Positions 43,935-55,058 are shown, numbered from the stretch's first letter. The stretch: 61,365 nucleotides of DNA from Neolewinella lacunae (GCF_014349155.1 NZ_JACSIT010000051.1:1-61365); one strand, 5' to 3'. Program-made: numbers and translations. The notes: generated by a model not told the origin, from the sequence alone.

Positions 43935-46900
43935 ATGGCATTCAAGAAGACTAACAGCATCCAGAAGCAGGACTTCGACGCGATCACCATCAGCCTGAGC
44001 AGCCCAGACGATATTCTGGAGCGCAGCTTTGGGGAGGTGTTGAAGCCTGAGACCATCAATTACCGCAGCTACAAGCCGGAGCGGGATGGCCTCTTCTGCG
44101 AACGGATCTTCGGCCCCGTTAAAGATTACGAATGTTACTGTGGCAAGTACAAGCGCATCCGCTACAAGGGGATCGTTTGTGACCGCTGTGGGGTGGAGGT
44201 GACGGAGAAGAAAGTCCGGCGCGAGCGCATGGGCCACATCCGCCTGGTGGTACCCGTGGTACACATCTGGTTCTTCAAGAGCCTCCCCAACAAGATTGCC
44301 TACCTGCTGGGCTTCAGCTCCAAGAACCTGGAGAGCATCATTTACTACGAGCGTTACGTGGTGATCAACGCCGGCATCCGCGCCAGCGACGAGATTGAGC
44401 ACAAGACCTTGCTGACCGAAGAGCAGTACCTCGACATCCTCGAGACCCTGCCCATCGAAAACCAGCAGCTCGAAGATGGCCACCCCGATAAGTTCGTGGC
44501 CAAAATGGGTGCGGAAGCCATCCGCGACCTTCTGGAAGGCCTGCAACTGGACATCCTCTCCGACGAACTGCGCCACCAGGCCAGCACCGAAACGAGCCAG
44601 CAGCGCAAGAGCGAAGCCCTTAAGCGCCTGCGCGTGGTGGAAGCTTTCCGCGACGCCCAGGCCCACATCATCAACAAGCCGGAATGGACGATCATCCAGT
44701 ACCTGCCCGTGGTTCCGCCGGAACTGCGTCCGCTGGTGCCCCTGGACGGTGGTCGCTTTGCTTCTTCCGACCTCAACGACCTCTACCGTCGGGTCATCAT
44801 CCGCAACAACCGCCTGAAGCGTTTGCTGGAGATCAAGGCCCCCGAGGTCATCCTCCGCAACGAAAAGCGGATGCTCCAGGAGGCGGTGGACAGCCTTTTC
44901 GACAACAGCCGCAAATCCAACGCCGTAAAAGCGGAGGGTGGCCGTGCGCTCAAGTCGCTGTCCGATATCCTTAAGGGCAAGCAAGGCCGTTTCCGGCAGA
45001 ACCTGTTGGGTAAGCGGGTAGACTACTCCGGCCGTTCGGTCATCGTAGTAGGCCCTACCCTGAAACTGCACGAGTGTGGTATTCCGAAGGGCATGGCGGC
45101 CGAGCTGTTCAAGCCGTTCATCATCCGTAAGCTCATCGAGCGCGGCATCGTCAAGACGGTGAAATCGGCCAAGAAATTGGTGGACCGCAAAGAGCCCGTC
45201 ATCTGGGAAATCCTGGAGAACATCCTCAAGGGCCACCCCGTACTGCTCAACCGGGCACCTACGCTGCACCGTCTTTCCATCCAGAGCTTCCAGCCGAAGC
45301 TCATCGAGGGTAAGGCCATCCAACTGCACCCTCTCGTTTGTTCGGCCTTCAACGCCGACTTCGACGGTGACCAGATGGCGGTGCACGTACCCCTGAGCCA
45401 GGCTGCCATCCTCGAGGCCCAGGTGTTGATGCTTTCCAGCCACAACATGCTCAACCCGCAGAACGGTACGCCCGTGACGCTGCCTTCGCAGGACATGGTA
45501 CTGGGCCTTTACTACATCACCAAGGAGCGGAAAAGCACGCCGGAACGCCCCGTAAAGGGCGAAGGAAAGCGGTTCTATAGCCCCGAGGAGGTAATGATTG
45601 CCTACAACGAGGGCCAGCTCGACCTGCACGCCGCCATTAAGGTGCGCGTACCGGTAGAGGATGAAAAGGGCAACCTGGTACTGAAGCTGACCGATACCAC
45701 CTGCGGGCGGGTCATCTTCAACAGTGCCGTGCCGGATACGGTACCTTACCAAAACGTTCTGCTGACCAAGAAGAACCTGAAAAACGTAATCGGGGACATC
45801 ATTGAGCGGACCAACTTTGCGGTAACGGCCACCTTCCTGGATAAGATCAAGGACATGGGCTTCCGGTGGGCCTTCAAGGGTGGACTGTCGTTCAACCTCG
45901 GTGACCTGATCACGCCCTCCGTTAAGGCCGAGCAGCTGGCCAAAGCCCGCGCCGAAGTGGACGAGGTGATGGACAACTACAACATGGGTCTCATCACCAA
46001 CAACGAGCGCTACAACCAGATCATCGACAAGTGGACGTACGCGGATAACCAGATCACCAGCACCCTGATGGAGGAGCTTGCCGAGCACAAGCAAGGCTTC
46101 AACTCCGTGTACATGATGCTGCACTCCGGTGCCCGCGGTTCCACCCAGCAGATCAAGCAGTTGTGCGGCTTGCGCGGTTTGATGGCTAAGCCTAAAAAGA
46201 GCAATGACGCTGGCCCGGCGGTAATCGAAAACCCGATCCTCTCCAACTTCGTAGACGGACTTTCGGTTCTCGAATACTTCATCTCTACGCACGGTGCCCG
46301 GAAGGGTCTGGCGGATACGGCCCTTAAGACGGCCGACGCCGGTTACCTCACCCGCCGTTTGGTGGACGTGGCCCAGGACGTAGTTATCGTCACCGACGAC
46401 TGTGGCACCCTGCGGGGCATCGACACCTCGGCGTTGAAGGAAAACGACAAGGTCATTGAGAGCCTGGAAAGCCGGATTGCCGGCCGCTACGCGCTTGAAG
46501 ACATTCTGCACCCCGTTACCGACGAGGTGATCGTCAAGGCCGATGAATACATCGACCATAAGACGGCTGCCTACATCGAAGAAGAGGGCGTAGAGGAAGT
46601 AACCATCCGCTCCGTTCTTACCTGCGAAACCGAGCGCGGCGTGTGTGCCAAGTGCTACGGCATGAACCTGGCCACCGGCCGCAAGGCGGAGATGGGCGAC
46701 GCGGTGGGCATCATTGCCGCCCAGTCCATCGGTGAACCCGGAACCCAGCTGACGCTGCGTACCTTCCACGTTGGGGGTACTGCATCGGTGACCCGCCAGG
46801 AAAGCGAACTCGTCTCCAAGTTCAACGGACGCATTCAATTCGAAGACATCCGGACGGTAACGGCCAAGAACGACATGGACGAAGAGCAGGAAATCATCCT

Positions 46901-48296
46901 CTCCCGTTCCGGTGAATTCCGGATCGTCGACCCCGAAACCGGCAAGGTCTTCACCACGCAGCACGTTCCCTACGGTGGCCTGCTGTTCGTGAAAGATGGG
47001 CAGGACATCAAGAAAGGCGACGTCATCGTTGAGTGGGACCCCTACAATGCCGTGATCGTTTCTGAATTCAACGGTGTGGCCCGCTTCTCCGATATCGAAG
47101 AGGGCATCACCTTCCGTACCGAGCGGGACGAACTGACGGGCTTTGAGGAAAAGGTAGTGATTGAGAGCCGCGACCGGCGCAAAATCCCCACCATCACCAT
47201 CATGAGCAAAGACGGTGAGGAACTGCGGCAGTACAACCTTCCCGTGGGAGCTTACATCAGCATCAAAGACGGTGCGGGCGTAAAAACGGGTGATAAGATC
47301 GTGAAAATCCCCCGTAAGGGTGGTAAGATTGCGGACATCACCGGTGGTCTGCCCCGGGTAACGGAGCTTTTCGAAGCCCGTAACCCCAGCAACCCCGCCG
47401 TGGTATCCGAGATCGACGGTATCGTCACCTTCAGCAAAAAGATCAAGCGCGGCAACCGCGAGTTGATCGTGGAAGCCAAAGACGGGCAGGTGCGCAAGTA
47501 TCTGATCAACCTGAGCAAGCACATCCTGGTCCAGGACCAAGACTTTGTGCGCGCCGGGATGCCGCTCTCCGACGGCGCGATTGCTCCGAAGGACATTCTG
47601 GACATCAAAGGCCCCTTCGCCGTGCAGACCTACCTGGTCAACGGCGTACAGGAAGTGTACCGCTCACAGGGCATCACGATCAACAACAAGCACATCGAAG
47701 CCATCGTCCGGCAGATGATGCGCCGGGTGCAGATCATGGACCAGGGCGACACCACCTTCCTGGAAGGTGAGGCGGTGGAGCGCTACGAGTTCTTCACGCA
47801 GAACGACTGGATCTTCGACAAGAAAGTCATCACCGATCCGGGCGACAGTGAAGTGCTCCGGGCTGGTAAGATCGTGACGATGCGCCAGGTCCGCGAGGAG
47901 AACAGCCGTCTGAAGCGCGAAGACCGCAAGATTGCTACCTACCGGGATGCGCAAGCGGCGACGTCGTTCCCCCTCCTGCAGGGCATCACGAAATCGAGCC
48001 TCGGTACGCCGAGCTGGATCAGTGCGGCGTCCTTCCAGGAGACCACCAAGGTACTTTCTACGGCGGCCATTGCGGCCAAGCAGGATTACCTCGTTGGCCT
48101 GAAGGAGAACGTAATCGTTGGCAAGCGGATTCCTGCGGGAACGGGTATGCGCAAGTACGATCGCCTGTTCGTTACCACCCGCGAAGCCCAGGACCAGTGG
48201 GAGGCCCGCCAAGCGGCCTTCGCCGAGGAGGAAGCTTCCATGCGGGAGGCCGAAAACGAGGTACGTACCGTGCGCAGCAATGATATGATGGGGTAA
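43935..48296 (+). CDS. rpoC: DNA-directed RNA polymerase subunit beta'
   Basis: 1453 residues. The N-terminal zinc site ([22 protein letters not shown], about residues 67-90), the clamp, and the catalytic loop [12 protein letters not shown] (three Asp binding the active-site magnesium, about residue 473-484) are intact. The second zinc site is [16 protein letters not shown] (about 896-911), and the trigger-loop/bridge region [23 protein letters not shown] (about 922-944) is present. Long lineage-specific C-terminal inserts follow and the protein ends in an acidic tail. Expressed with rpoB; a strong terminator follows 28 bp after the stop. Confidence 0.98.
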   Translation: MAFKKTNSIQKQDFDAITISLSSPDDILERSFGEVLKPETINYRSYKPERDGLFCERIFGPVKDYECYCGKYKRIRYKGIVCDRCGVEVTEKKVRRERMGHIRLVVPVVHIWFFKSLPNKIAYLLGFSSKNLESIIYYERYVVINAGIRASDEIEHKTLLTEEQYLDILETLPIENQQLEDGHPDKFVAKMGAEAIRDLLEGLQLDILSDELRHQASTETSQQRKSEALKRLRVVEAFRDAQAHIINKPEWTIIQYLPVVPPELRPLVPLDGGRFASSDLNDLYRRVIIRNNRLKRLLEIKAPEVILRNEKRMLQEAVDSLFDNSRKSNAVKAEGGRALKSLSDILKGKQGRFRQNLLGKRVDYSGRSVIVVGPTLKLHECGIPKGMAAELFKPFIIRKLIERGIVKTVKSAKKLVDRKEPVIWEILENILKGHPVLLNRAPTLHRLSIQSFQPKLIEGKAIQLHPLVCSAFNADFDGDQMAVHVPLSQAAILEAQVLMLSSHNMLNPQNGTPVTLPSQDMVLGLYYITKERKSTPERPVKGEGKRFYSPEEVMIAYNEGQLDLHAAIKVRVPVEDEKGNLVLKLTDTTCGRVIFNSAVPDTVPYQNVLLTKKNLKNVIGDIIERTNFAVTATFLDKIKDMGFRWAFKGGLSFNLGDLITPSVKAEQLAKARAEVDEVMDNYNMGLITNNERYNQIIDKWTYADNQITSTLMEELAEHKQGFNSVYMMLHSGARGSTQQIKQLCGLRGLMAKPKKSNDAGPAVIENPILSNFVDGLSVLEYFISTHGARKGLADTALKTADAGYLTRRLVDVAQDVVIVTDDCGTLRGIDTSALKENDKVIESLESRIAGRYALEDILHPVTDEVIVKADEYIDHKTAAYIEEEGVEEVTIRSVLTCETERGVCAKCYGMNLATGRKAEMGDAVGIIAAQSIGEPGTQLTLRTFHVGGTASVTRQESELVSKFNGRIQFEDIRTVTAKNDMDEEQEIILSRSGEFRIVDPETGKVFTTQHVPYGGLLFVKDGQDIKKGDVIVEWDPYNAVIVSEFNGVARFSDIEEGITFRTERDELTGFEEKVVIESRDRRKIPTITIMSKDGEELRQYNLPVGAYISIKDGAGVKTGDKIVKIPRKGGKIADITGGLPRVTELFEARNPSNPAVVSEIDGIVTFSKKIKRGNRELIVEAKDGQVRKYLINLSKHILVQDQDFVRAGMPLSDGAIAPKDILDIKGPFAVQTYLVNGVQEVYRSQGITINNKHIEAIVRQMMRRVQIMDQGDTTFLEGEAVERYEFFTQNDWIFDKKVITDPGDSEVLRAGKIVTMRQVREENSRLKREDRKIATYRDAQAATSFPLLQGITKSSLGTPSWISAASFQETTKVLSTAAIAAKQDYLVGLKENVIVGKRIPAGTGMRKYDRLFVTTREAQDQWEARQAAFAEEEASMREAENEVRTVRSNDMMG

Positions 48297-48324
48297 TTCT
48301 CCCCTTTGAATGCTACTGAAACCT

Positions 48325-48368
48325 ACGCCCCGTCTAGCTGCTTGCTGGCGGGGCGTTGTTGTTTTTTG
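48325..48368 (+). terminator. rpoC terminator
   Basis: ACGCCCCG/CGGGGCGT stem with a 16-nt loop followed by TGTTGTTTTTT. Confidence 0.88.
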
Positions 48369-48387
48369 CTTCGCAGTATTTCATGCT

Positions 48388-48721
48388 GGGCGCGGGCGCA
48401 GGTGCTCCCCCCCGGCCCCCCGAAGGGGGGAGTATGAACGGAGGAGCGGGGGAGGGGGGAGATAACCCTCAGGCGGTTAGGTCGTAGTGTTTTAGTTCTG
48501 TACTTCTATAGTTCTGTAGTAGGGTGTTGTCCACTACAGAACTACAATACTACAGAACTACAGAACTATAAAACTGCCTTCTAAAAACCGTTGAAGACCC
48601 ATTAATGGTGATTATTGCAAGGGCTTAACCTCGCGTTAGGCTGGGGGACGTGCTTAGCCGGGTGATTATCCGGCCCGGGCATGGCTCGTTTGTTCTTTAC
48701 CTTGCACCTGCGGCCGCGCCC
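48388..48721. mobile_element. 334-bp MITE-like element, copy 1
   Basis: Bounded by GGGCGCGGGCGCAGGTGC (48388-48405) and GCACCTGCGGCCGCGCCC (48704-48721), an 18-bp terminal inverted repeat with one mismatch. The interior has GGGGGGAGTATGAACGGAGG, an inner inverted repeat built from ACTACAGAACTA-type words (about 48490-48575), CCGTTGAAGACCCATTA and GGTTAAGGCTGGG-like segments. It is clearly homologous along its whole length to the element at 54689-55028. No open frame or transposase is present and no flanking target duplication is obvious. Confidence 0.8.
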
Positions 48722-48872
48722 GATGCGAAAAGCAGAGCGGGGACGCGGAAGGAGGGGCCTCCGCCCGGGTTAGGGAATGGGTTACCTAGCCAACGGATAC
48801 TATAGCGGCTGTGAGGATCGCCCAAAGGGCACTTTACCGACGCATTAGTGCTTCCTGACGTACGGAAAAACC

Positions 48873-49526
48873 TCAGGGAGCAGTGCTGTCTTCCTTTCCG
48901 GAAGATGAAATGTTGAGGAAAGTTTTTACGGCGGCAGACTTGGATTTGACCCCCATTTTTTGGTAAATGCTTTTGACATAGTAGCGTACGCCGTCAACGG
49001 TTAAGCCCATGGCGGTAGCGGCCTTTGCGTAGGAATAACCTTCGCTGAACAAGCGCAGGAGTTGGATCTCTTTTGGGGATAGTTCCCAGTGGGGGCTTGT
49101 TACGGGTGCGGGGGTGAAGTGAAGAATCAGCTTTTTGGCCATGCGGGGGGAAAGGAGTGCTCCGCCTTGGCGGTATACCATGAGGAGTTCCTGAAAGTTG
49201 GCGATGGATAAATCCTTGTTGAGCCATCCGCTCGCGCCACCGTGGAGGGCCTTTAAGAGGTGATCGTCGGCGTCGGAGATGGTCAGGATGATGATGTCGG
49301 CTTTAGGAAGGCGTTTTTTGAGCTGGGGTAAGGCATCCAGGCCAGACTGCCCGGGCAAGTCAACATCCAGAAACAGGAGGTCGATCCAGGTGTGGGGTTC
49401 GAGTTGTTCCCAAAAACTTTCAACGCTACTGGCTTGCAGGGCCATCCGGGCATTGGGTAGTAGTTGAACCTGCCGGGCAATGCTTTGTCGCATTTGTTCA
49501 TCGTCATCGATAATTGCGATTTCCAC
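48873..49526 (-). CDS. NarL/FixJ-type response regulator
   Basis: 217 residues from the GTG at 49526. The frame is open further upstream, but residues ahead of VEIAIIDDDEQ are not part of the fold. The receiver domain has acidic DDD at 7-9, phospho-acceptor Asp54 (LLFLDVDLPGQSG), Thr in IIILTISD and Lys in GWLNKD. A linker leads to a LuxR-type helix-turn-helix (LSPKEIQLLRLFSEGYSYAKAATAMGL, KMGVKSKSAAVKTFL). No histidine kinase is adjacent, so the cognate sensor must be elsewhere. It is transcribed divergently from the 1521-residue surface protein (start to start about 210 bp), which makes that gene a natural candidate target (inference). Confidence 0.9.
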   Translation of the reverse strand: MEIAIIDDDEQMRQSIARQVQLLPNARMALQASSVESFWEQLEPHTWIDLLFLDVDLPGQSGLDALPQLKKRLPKADIIILTISDADDHLLKALHGGASGWLNKDLSIANFQELLMVYRQGGALLSPRMAKKLILHFTPAPVTSPHWELSPKEIQLLRLFSEGYSYAKAATAMGLTVDGVRYYVKSIYQKMGVKSKSAAVKTFLNISSSGKEDSTAP

Positions 49527-49659
49527 TGACAGAGGTTTTGTACGTAAGATAGGGGAATTGTGGGGCCTGAACCTGGGAGCTTGGGGTAAACGGGGTTGAA
49601 CTACATAAATATGTGGTCTAAAAAACCAAGCAAGTGTTTTAACATTTTTGGGTGGGGCG

Positions 49660-49667
49660 TAACTTTG
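49660..49667 (+). promoter_or_regulatory. -7 element of the 1521-residue gene
   Basis: Perfect TAnnTTTG (TAACTTTG) 68 bp before the ATG, in the divergent region shared with the response regulator. The -33 box is unclear. Confidence 0.5.
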
Positions 49668-49734
49668 CGTTGTCATAATCGTCCGCTGACTTGAGGTAGC
49701 GGGTAGCACAAACGACATAACACAGTCGAGTAAC

Positions 49735-52700
49735 ATGAAAAATGAAAACCGATCTTCCCACGACCTGGGTGGAAACTCCTTTGCACTTAAGATCCGATTT
49801 TCTGCCCGCCTCCCTTGGCGAACGCTGAAATTGGCGATAATCCTGATGGGGGCTATGCTGGGAGGCCCGGAGTCTTTCGTACAGGCTTCCGGCTGGCCCT
49901 GCCCCGCCCAGCAACACGATGTTTGTTGGGGTTGGCCGTTCTTTGGTAACACCCCGAGCGGAATGGATGCAGGGCCGAAGATCTATGTACCCGGTGAGCA
50001 TAGTTTTGACGGTGATGGAGGGCTGAGTTGGACGGGGTCAACGTCGTCCAGTAGTATTGCGACGATGCCAACCGAGGCCATTCCCTACACTCCGTTTGAT
50101 GCAGCCCACGCGACGTACCCAATTGATCCGTTAACACGGCAGCTATTTATGTATGGGGTGACATTCAGCACTGATGATGCCATGGCCATTGATTTGGGAG
50201 GGGCCTTAGTAGATGAAATCGTTTGCGCGGCAGAAAATATTAACGGAACGGGCAGTAAAGGTGCGCCGATCACTTGGGGATACGGAGCCGCGGCCTTCTC
50301 TGAGTGGATTAAGGGTTTTCGTTATGCACCGGTTTTTGCCCCTTTCGAAGCCCAGATCAGTCAGCTTTGTGATGGCGACAGCCCAAATGAAGCGACCATC
50401 ATTTTTGCTACTGCTAATGACGCCCCAAGCGGCACCTGGGTGCTTCGTACCCTGAATAACCCCTCTGAAGTTTGGGCAATGGGTGCTAACGGCAGTCTGC
50501 AGGAGGCGGTAATGGTCCCGGTAGGTACGGTTCTGGAAATTGTGGACGGGAACAACATTGTCGGCAGTGATGTAGCGACCATCACTAATCTTTTCGGAGG
50601 TTCAACTTTCTACATCACCCCGGATGACGATACTGCGATAGAAGGGGACAATGAACTCGGCTGCCAGAACGAAGAAGCCTGTCCTGCGGGAAGTCTGTTT
50701 GACCTGATCGCGGAGGGATTCGTCGGATCATACGCTGCCGGAAATGCTAATGGCATCCTTGGCGGGAGCACTCTGGGTGGTCCCCATAATGGCAACTTCA
50801 ACGCCGTCATTTTTGGTAACCTCACTAATGACGGAACCGGTGATACGGAAGGCCGCCTGGCGGTGCAAGGCAATTTTACATCGGTCAATCCCGACCCGGT
50901 ACAACTGTCAACCTATTCGATCGGTGCCAGTAATCCGTTGGCTACCGGTGCATTGCACGCCCCGCAGGGGTGGGATAATCTGGTCGTTGGCGGTGACGTC
51001 AACCATGAAAACCCAAATGTGGGTATGCGTGGCAATATATTGTACAATACAGCTACGGGTCTACCTGGTTTTAGCGGTGGCTTCAGCCAGGTTCCGGGCA
51101 TCTATCGCAACTTTACACCGGATGTGAACTGGGCTGGTGCGCTGGCGTATTTCCAGGGCTTCTCCGCCAATTACAACCCTGCCAATATCAATTCCAGTTG
51201 TGGTTCCATTACCCTCGGAACAATTGATGATTCCGGAGATCCCATTTTACTGGATGCGCAAAATAGCGGTGGCGTGGTGGTATTCAACCTGTCCGGTATT
51301 GGAGCCGGTTCGAGTTACGACTTCCGGAACACGGATAATGCCGAGGTGATTCTGGTGAATGCAGGGGGAACGACGCTCACCAAAACAGGTGGTTCAATCT
51401 TTATTGACGGTATCACTGCGACGAAGCCTTATGCGGGCGCCGAAGTAACTTTCATCGAGAAAACATGCTGGAATTTCTACGAAACCACCACCATCAACCA
51501 CGGTGGTTTCGCCTGGCTGGGAAGTTTCCTGGCCCCCCTTGCTGCCAGTACTTCACTCAGCGGTGGTGATATCAACGGACAAGCGGTAATCAGTGGTGAG
51601 GTCGTCCAGGAGGGGGGCTTTGAATTCCATAATTTCTGCTTCAATGGAAATCTGTCGTCTTGTAATGCTTGCGCCCTGAATACTCCCACCATCCAGGCAA
51701 CCTGCAATGATGCGGGTACACCTAATGATCCAAGTGATGATACCTTTACCTTCACGATCGTGGTGACCGGACAAAACACAGGCCAGGATTTCAGCATAGA
51801 CTTCCAAGGTTTGTATCCTAATATCAGCGACCTGGCCTACAACACGGTGAGCGTCCCCCTCGGCCCCTTTCCCATCAGCGGTGGCGACCTGACGATCACG
51901 ATCACGGACGAAGCTACGGGCAGTTGCCAGTTGGTGGATGTGGTAATCAGTGCGCCGACAACTTGTTCGGCATGCAATCAACCCACCGCCACCCTCACCC
52001 CCACCGCCGCCACCTGCACGGCCGGTACGGCGAATAACAACGGCAGCATTTCCCTCACCACCGCCAGCAACGCCACCCACTACGGCATCAGCAGCGCTGG
52101 TGCGGCGACCTATGACGGACCACTGACGATCGGCATGGCCACTGCCGTGCCGGGCACGCTACCCGCTACCATTCTGAGCAATGCACCCAATGCGGGGGCA
52201 AGCTACATTGTGCGCATCTTCAACGGAGCGGATGATTGTTTTGTGGACGAGGTGGTGACGGTGGCGGCGAATGTCTGCGTACCCTCCAACGTTTGTGAGT
52301 GTGGAGATTATATTTATCTCAATGAACCAAGGGGAGGCAACGGACTTGTCCACAAGTTTCGGATCAATTCCGACGGCAGCTTTACGGAAATCCCTAATGG
52401 TATAACGAATACCCTTCCGTGGTTTCCGCAGGGTGGGGGACTACCATCTCCCCACGGACTGGGGCAAGACTTGAATGGCAATCTCTACATTGGTGAAACC
52501 GAAACCGGCCCAATACGTAAATTGACCTGTGAGGGGGAACTGTTGCCCGTTTCCGAATTTGCTCCTACGCCTACCCTGTCGCCAATGCTTAGTGGTATCG
52601 GGGGCTTTAACGTTGTTTCCTACAATGGCGTCCTTTACGTCAATAATATTGGAAGCGACCGGATATCCGCTTACGATATCTGTACCGGGATGGAACTGGG

Positions 52701-54300
52701 CTACGTAAGATTGGCTGGCATCCCTGACAATAATGGATCTTACTTTTTCCCAAGTTTGCAGGATTGGGGTTTCCATATTGATGAGAACGGAGTTTTTTAC
52801 GCAACCGTAGGATTCTTCGATAGTCCAATAGGCTTGCGGGGTATTTATCGGTTCGTTCCCACCGAAGCTGATTTTACGGCGCACACTACTTATTCGGTTA
52901 CGGTGCCCTCTTCTACTTTTCCTGCCATCATCACTAACTATAATGTTTGGGGCATTACCTCGGATGAAAGTGGGAACATGTTCGTTATCATTGAAGATGG
53001 AGGGAATAATAGAACATGGATCCTTAAATACGATGCTGCTGGTAATTTCTTGGCCAGCACTTTTGAAGTGGTGAGCGGAGATAATGTAGGATTTGAAGGG
53101 GCCCGTGGCTTAACCTACTTAAGCCGCACCAACAAAATTTACGTGGCGGCCGGCATTTTTGGAGATTGTGTTGCCATTATAGATCCGATTACCCTGGCGT
53201 ACGAGGGGTCTGCGGTAGGGAATGTTCCCGGTCAGGATCCTAAAGGAATCAGTATAGTTAAGGAGTGTTGCCCGCCTAGCGGTATCTCTACGATTGAAGA
53301 ATCCATCTGCTACGACGGAACGACCGGGCGTTATTTCTTACAGGACCTGATCAATTGTGATGGGCCAGTGTGCCAGGGCGGATGGGAAGAACTGATGAGT
53401 AATCCGGCGATAACCTACAACGATTGCGATGCTTCTGTAACCATAACAGGAACAGGCTGTGCGGTATTCAGGCTCCAGCAAACCTCGGGTAATTCGGTTT
53501 GTCCCACCTTTACAATACTCATCAACCTTTGCTCCGTTACCCCGGATGTTACCCTTTCCGACCCCGCTGACGTCTGCATCGACGGTGCCGATATGAACTT
53601 CACGGCGGCACCAGCGGGCGGCGTATTTACCACTACTGCCACAATGGGCTTCACACCCAATAACGCGGCGGGTACGGCCACTTTGGACGTCAGCGCGGCG
53701 GGTGCGGGTACGTACGACGTTACCTATATCTACACCGATGCCGACGGCTGCGAAGCAAGCCAGACGGTAAGCGTGGAAGTCTTTGGTGTGCCCACAGTGA
53801 CCTTGGACGACCCCGCTGACGTCTGCATCGACGGTGCCGATATGAACTTCACGGCTACGCCAACGGGCGGGGTGTTCACGACTACGGCCACTGCGGGCTT
53901 TACGCCCAATAACGCAGCGGGTACGGCCACTTTGGACGTCAGCGCGGCGGGGGCGGGTACGTACGACGTTACCTATACCTACACCGATGCCAACGGCTGC
54001 GACGCTTTCCAAACGGTGAGCGTGACGGTGAATCCGCTGCCTATACTGACTTGCCCCGCTGACCGTACGGTTTGCCTGACTGCCGCGCCAGTGGTACTGG
54101 ATGCACTGCCCGCCGGGGGAACTTATGCCGGGGCCGGCGTAGCAGGGAATACGTTCACGGCCGCCACTGCTGGCGTTGGCACCTCTACCATTACCTATAC
54201 TTTCACGGATGGAAATGGCTGCGAAAATGCCTGCACGTTCAATATTAATGTTCTTAAAGTCGATTGTGGGACCTTCCCCTGGACCGGGACCGGAAACTAA
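49735..54300 (+). CDS. large secreted protein with choice-of-anchor A, beta-propeller and PKD-like repeats
   Basis: 1521 residues with a late hydrophobic signal segment (about 31-50). About 322-642 resembles the choice-of-anchor A domain (LIAEGFVGSYAAGNANGILGGS, RLAVQGNF, NLVVGGDV, GSFLAPLA, ISGEVVQEGGFEFHNFCF). About 645-850 are two Cys-containing Ig-like units. About 856-1180 looks like an NHL/SMP-type beta-propeller (SPHGLGQDLNGNLYIGET, WGFHIDENGVFYATVG, GLTYLSRTNKIYVAAG). Two nearly identical 83-residue repeats (about 1276-1441) and a third diverged unit finish the protein. Unlike other long secreted proteins here, it ends CGTFPWTGTGN without any T9SS sorting domain, so secretion route or completeness is uncertain. 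It is divergent from a response regulator. Confidence 0.82.
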   Translation: MKNENRSSHDLGGNSFALKIRFSARLPWRTLKLAIILMGAMLGGPESFVQASGWPCPAQQHDVCWGWPFFGNTPSGMDAGPKIYVPGEHSFDGDGGLSWTGSTSSSSIATMPTEAIPYTPFDAAHATYPIDPLTRQLFMYGVTFSTDDAMAIDLGGALVDEIVCAAENINGTGSKGAPITWGYGAAAFSEWIKGFRYAPVFAPFEAQISQLCDGDSPNEATIIFATANDAPSGTWVLRTLNNPSEVWAMGANGSLQEAVMVPVGTVLEIVDGNNIVGSDVATITNLFGGSTFYITPDDDTAIEGDNELGCQNEEACPAGSLFDLIAEGFVGSYAAGNANGILGGSTLGGPHNGNFNAVIFGNLTNDGTGDTEGRLAVQGNFTSVNPDPVQLSTYSIGASNPLATGALHAPQGWDNLVVGGDVNHENPNVGMRGNILYNTATGLPGFSGGFSQVPGIYRNFTPDVNWAGALAYFQGFSANYNPANINSSCGSITLGTIDDSGDPILLDAQNSGGVVVFNLSGIGAGSSYDFRNTDNAEVILVNAGGTTLTKTGGSIFIDGITATKPYAGAEVTFIEKTCWNFYETTTINHGGFAWLGSFLAPLAASTSLSGGDINGQAVISGEVVQEGGFEFHNFCFNGNLSSCNACALNTPTIQATCNDAGTPNDPSDDTFTFTIVVTGQNTGQDFSIDFQGLYPNISDLAYNTVSVPLGPFPISGGDLTITITDEATGSCQLVDVVISAPTTCSACNQPTATLTPTAATCTAGTANNNGSISLTTASNATHYGISSAGAATYDGPLTIGMATAVPGTLPATILSNAPNAGASYIVRIFNGADDCFVDEVVTVAANVCVPSNVCECGDYIYLNEPRGGNGLVHKFRINSDGSFTEIPNGITNTLPWFPQGGGLPSPHGLGQDLNGNLYIGETETGPIRKLTCEGELLPVSEFAPTPTLSPMLSGIGGFNVVSYNGVLYVNNIGSDRISAYDICTGMELGYVRLAGIPDNNGSYFFPSLQDWGFHIDENGVFYATVGFFDSPIGLRGIYRFVPTEADFTAHTTYSVTVPSSTFPAIITNYNVWGITSDESGNMFVIIEDGGNNRTWILKYDAAGNFLASTFEVVSGDNVGFEGARGLTYLSRTNKIYVAAGIFGDCVAIIDPITLAYEGSAVGNVPGQDPKGISIVKECCPPSGISTIEESICYDGTTGRYFLQDLINCDGPVCQGGWEELMSNPAITYNDCDASVTITGTGCAVFRLQQTSGNSVCPTFTILINLCSVTPDVTLSDPADVCIDGADMNFTAAPAGGVFTTTATMGFTPNNAAGTATLDVSAAGAGTYDVTYIYTDADGCEASQTVSVEVFGVPTVTLDDPADVCIDGADMNFTATPTGGVFTTTATAGFTPNNAAGTATLDVSAAGAGTYDVTYTYTDANGCDAFQTVSVTVNPLPILTCPADRTVCLTAAPVVLDALPAGGTYAGAGVAGNTFTAATAGVGTSTITYTFTDGNGCENACTFNINVLKVDCGTFPWTGTGN
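53560..54057 (+). repeat. two 249-bp in-frame tandem repeats
   Basis: Copies 53560-53808 and 53809-54057 are nearly identical at DNA level. Each begins GACCCCGCTGACGTCTGCAT and encodes DPADVCIDGADMNFT ... GTYDVTY.YTDA.GC. The high DNA identity shows recent expansion or homogenisation of one PKD-like unit. Confidence 0.88.
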
Positions 54301-54372
54301 GCATCTGGAGGATCCAGGGGCCCACCGGGCTATTCGTTTTTGGTGAATTTTGTATGTTGTTCATTGTGTCAT

Positions 54373-54390
54373 GAAAAGCCAGGGCTTTTC
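54373..54390 (+). terminator. hairpin after the 1521-residue gene
   Basis: GAAAAGCC-AG-GGCTTTTC, perfect 8-bp stem followed by TCTT. Confidence 0.5.
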
Positions 54391-54402
54391 TCTTAAATCA
54401 TC

Positions 54403-54437
54403 AGCCGGGGGCGACTATATGGGTCGCCCCGGCGGCT
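54403..54437 (+). terminator. second hairpin after the 1521-residue gene
   Basis: AGCCGGGGGCGAC pairs with GTCGCCCCGGCGGCT with a small bulge; GTTCTTACTT follows. Confidence 0.55.
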
Positions 54438-54655
54438 GTTCTTACTTAGCGGATTTTTCACTTTGGCTTACACTGAATGCAGAATAATTATTAAAGAAAT
54501 TAGCCATTTAGGCGCTTTAGATTTCCGGTCACTGCCGTGTAATGTTGGTCGGGGAATTAGGGTGAAAGCCCGTTTCGTTTTATTTTTTTAGCTTACACCT
54601 CTCTCGTGAAAAATTATTTAGGTTTTTATTTTTTATGTTATGATTTGACAGTTTT

Positions 54656-54686
54656 GGGCGGCCTCAGGGAGGTCGCCCTTTTTTAT
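54656..54686 (+). terminator. intrinsic terminator before MITE copy 2
   Basis: GGGCGGCCTC-AGG-GAGGTCGCCC followed by TTTTTT. An AT-rich 200 bp without a gene precedes it, so it may end a small untranslated transcript. Confidence 0.75.
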
Positions 54687-54688
54687 TC

Positions 54689-55028
54689 GGGCGCGGGCGC
54701 AGGTGCTCCCCCCCGGCCCCCCGAAGGGGGGAGTATGAACGGAGGAGCGGGGGAGGGGAGGGGGGAGATAACCCTCAGGCGGTTAGGTTGTAGTGTTTTA
54801 GTTCTGTAGTAGGGTAAAGTCTACTATAAGACTTCAAGACTACCGAACTATAAGACTACCGAACTGCATACTTCTAAAAGCCGTTGAAGACCCATTAGTG
54901 GTGATTATTGCAAGGGCTCAACCTCAGGTTAGGCTGGGAGGGGTTCGGGTTGGGACACCCTCAGCCGGGTCATTATCCGGCCCCGGCATTGCTCGTTTGT
55001 TCTTTACATTGCACCTGCGGCCGCGCCC
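54689..55028. mobile_element. 340-bp MITE-like element, copy 2
   Basis: Ends GGGCGCGGGCGCAGGTGC (54689-54706) and GCACCTGCGGCCGCGCCC (55011-55028). The interior matches copy 1 nearly throughout (same GGGGGGAGTATGAACGGAGG, AACCCTCAGGCGGTTAGGT, GACCCATTA and TTATCCGGCC words) with small indels, notably in the ACTACAGAACTA-type inner palindrome. No coding capacity. It ends 58 bp before the kynA start and may carry part of its promoter region. Confidence 0.8.
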
Positions 55029-55058
55029 GCTTTGAACAGCTGGATGGAGGGAAGGCCC

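Noticed and set aside
43791-47540. 1249-residue antisense gene over rpoC
   Set aside because: Same reason as for rpoB; the frame also runs through the dispersed repeat element.
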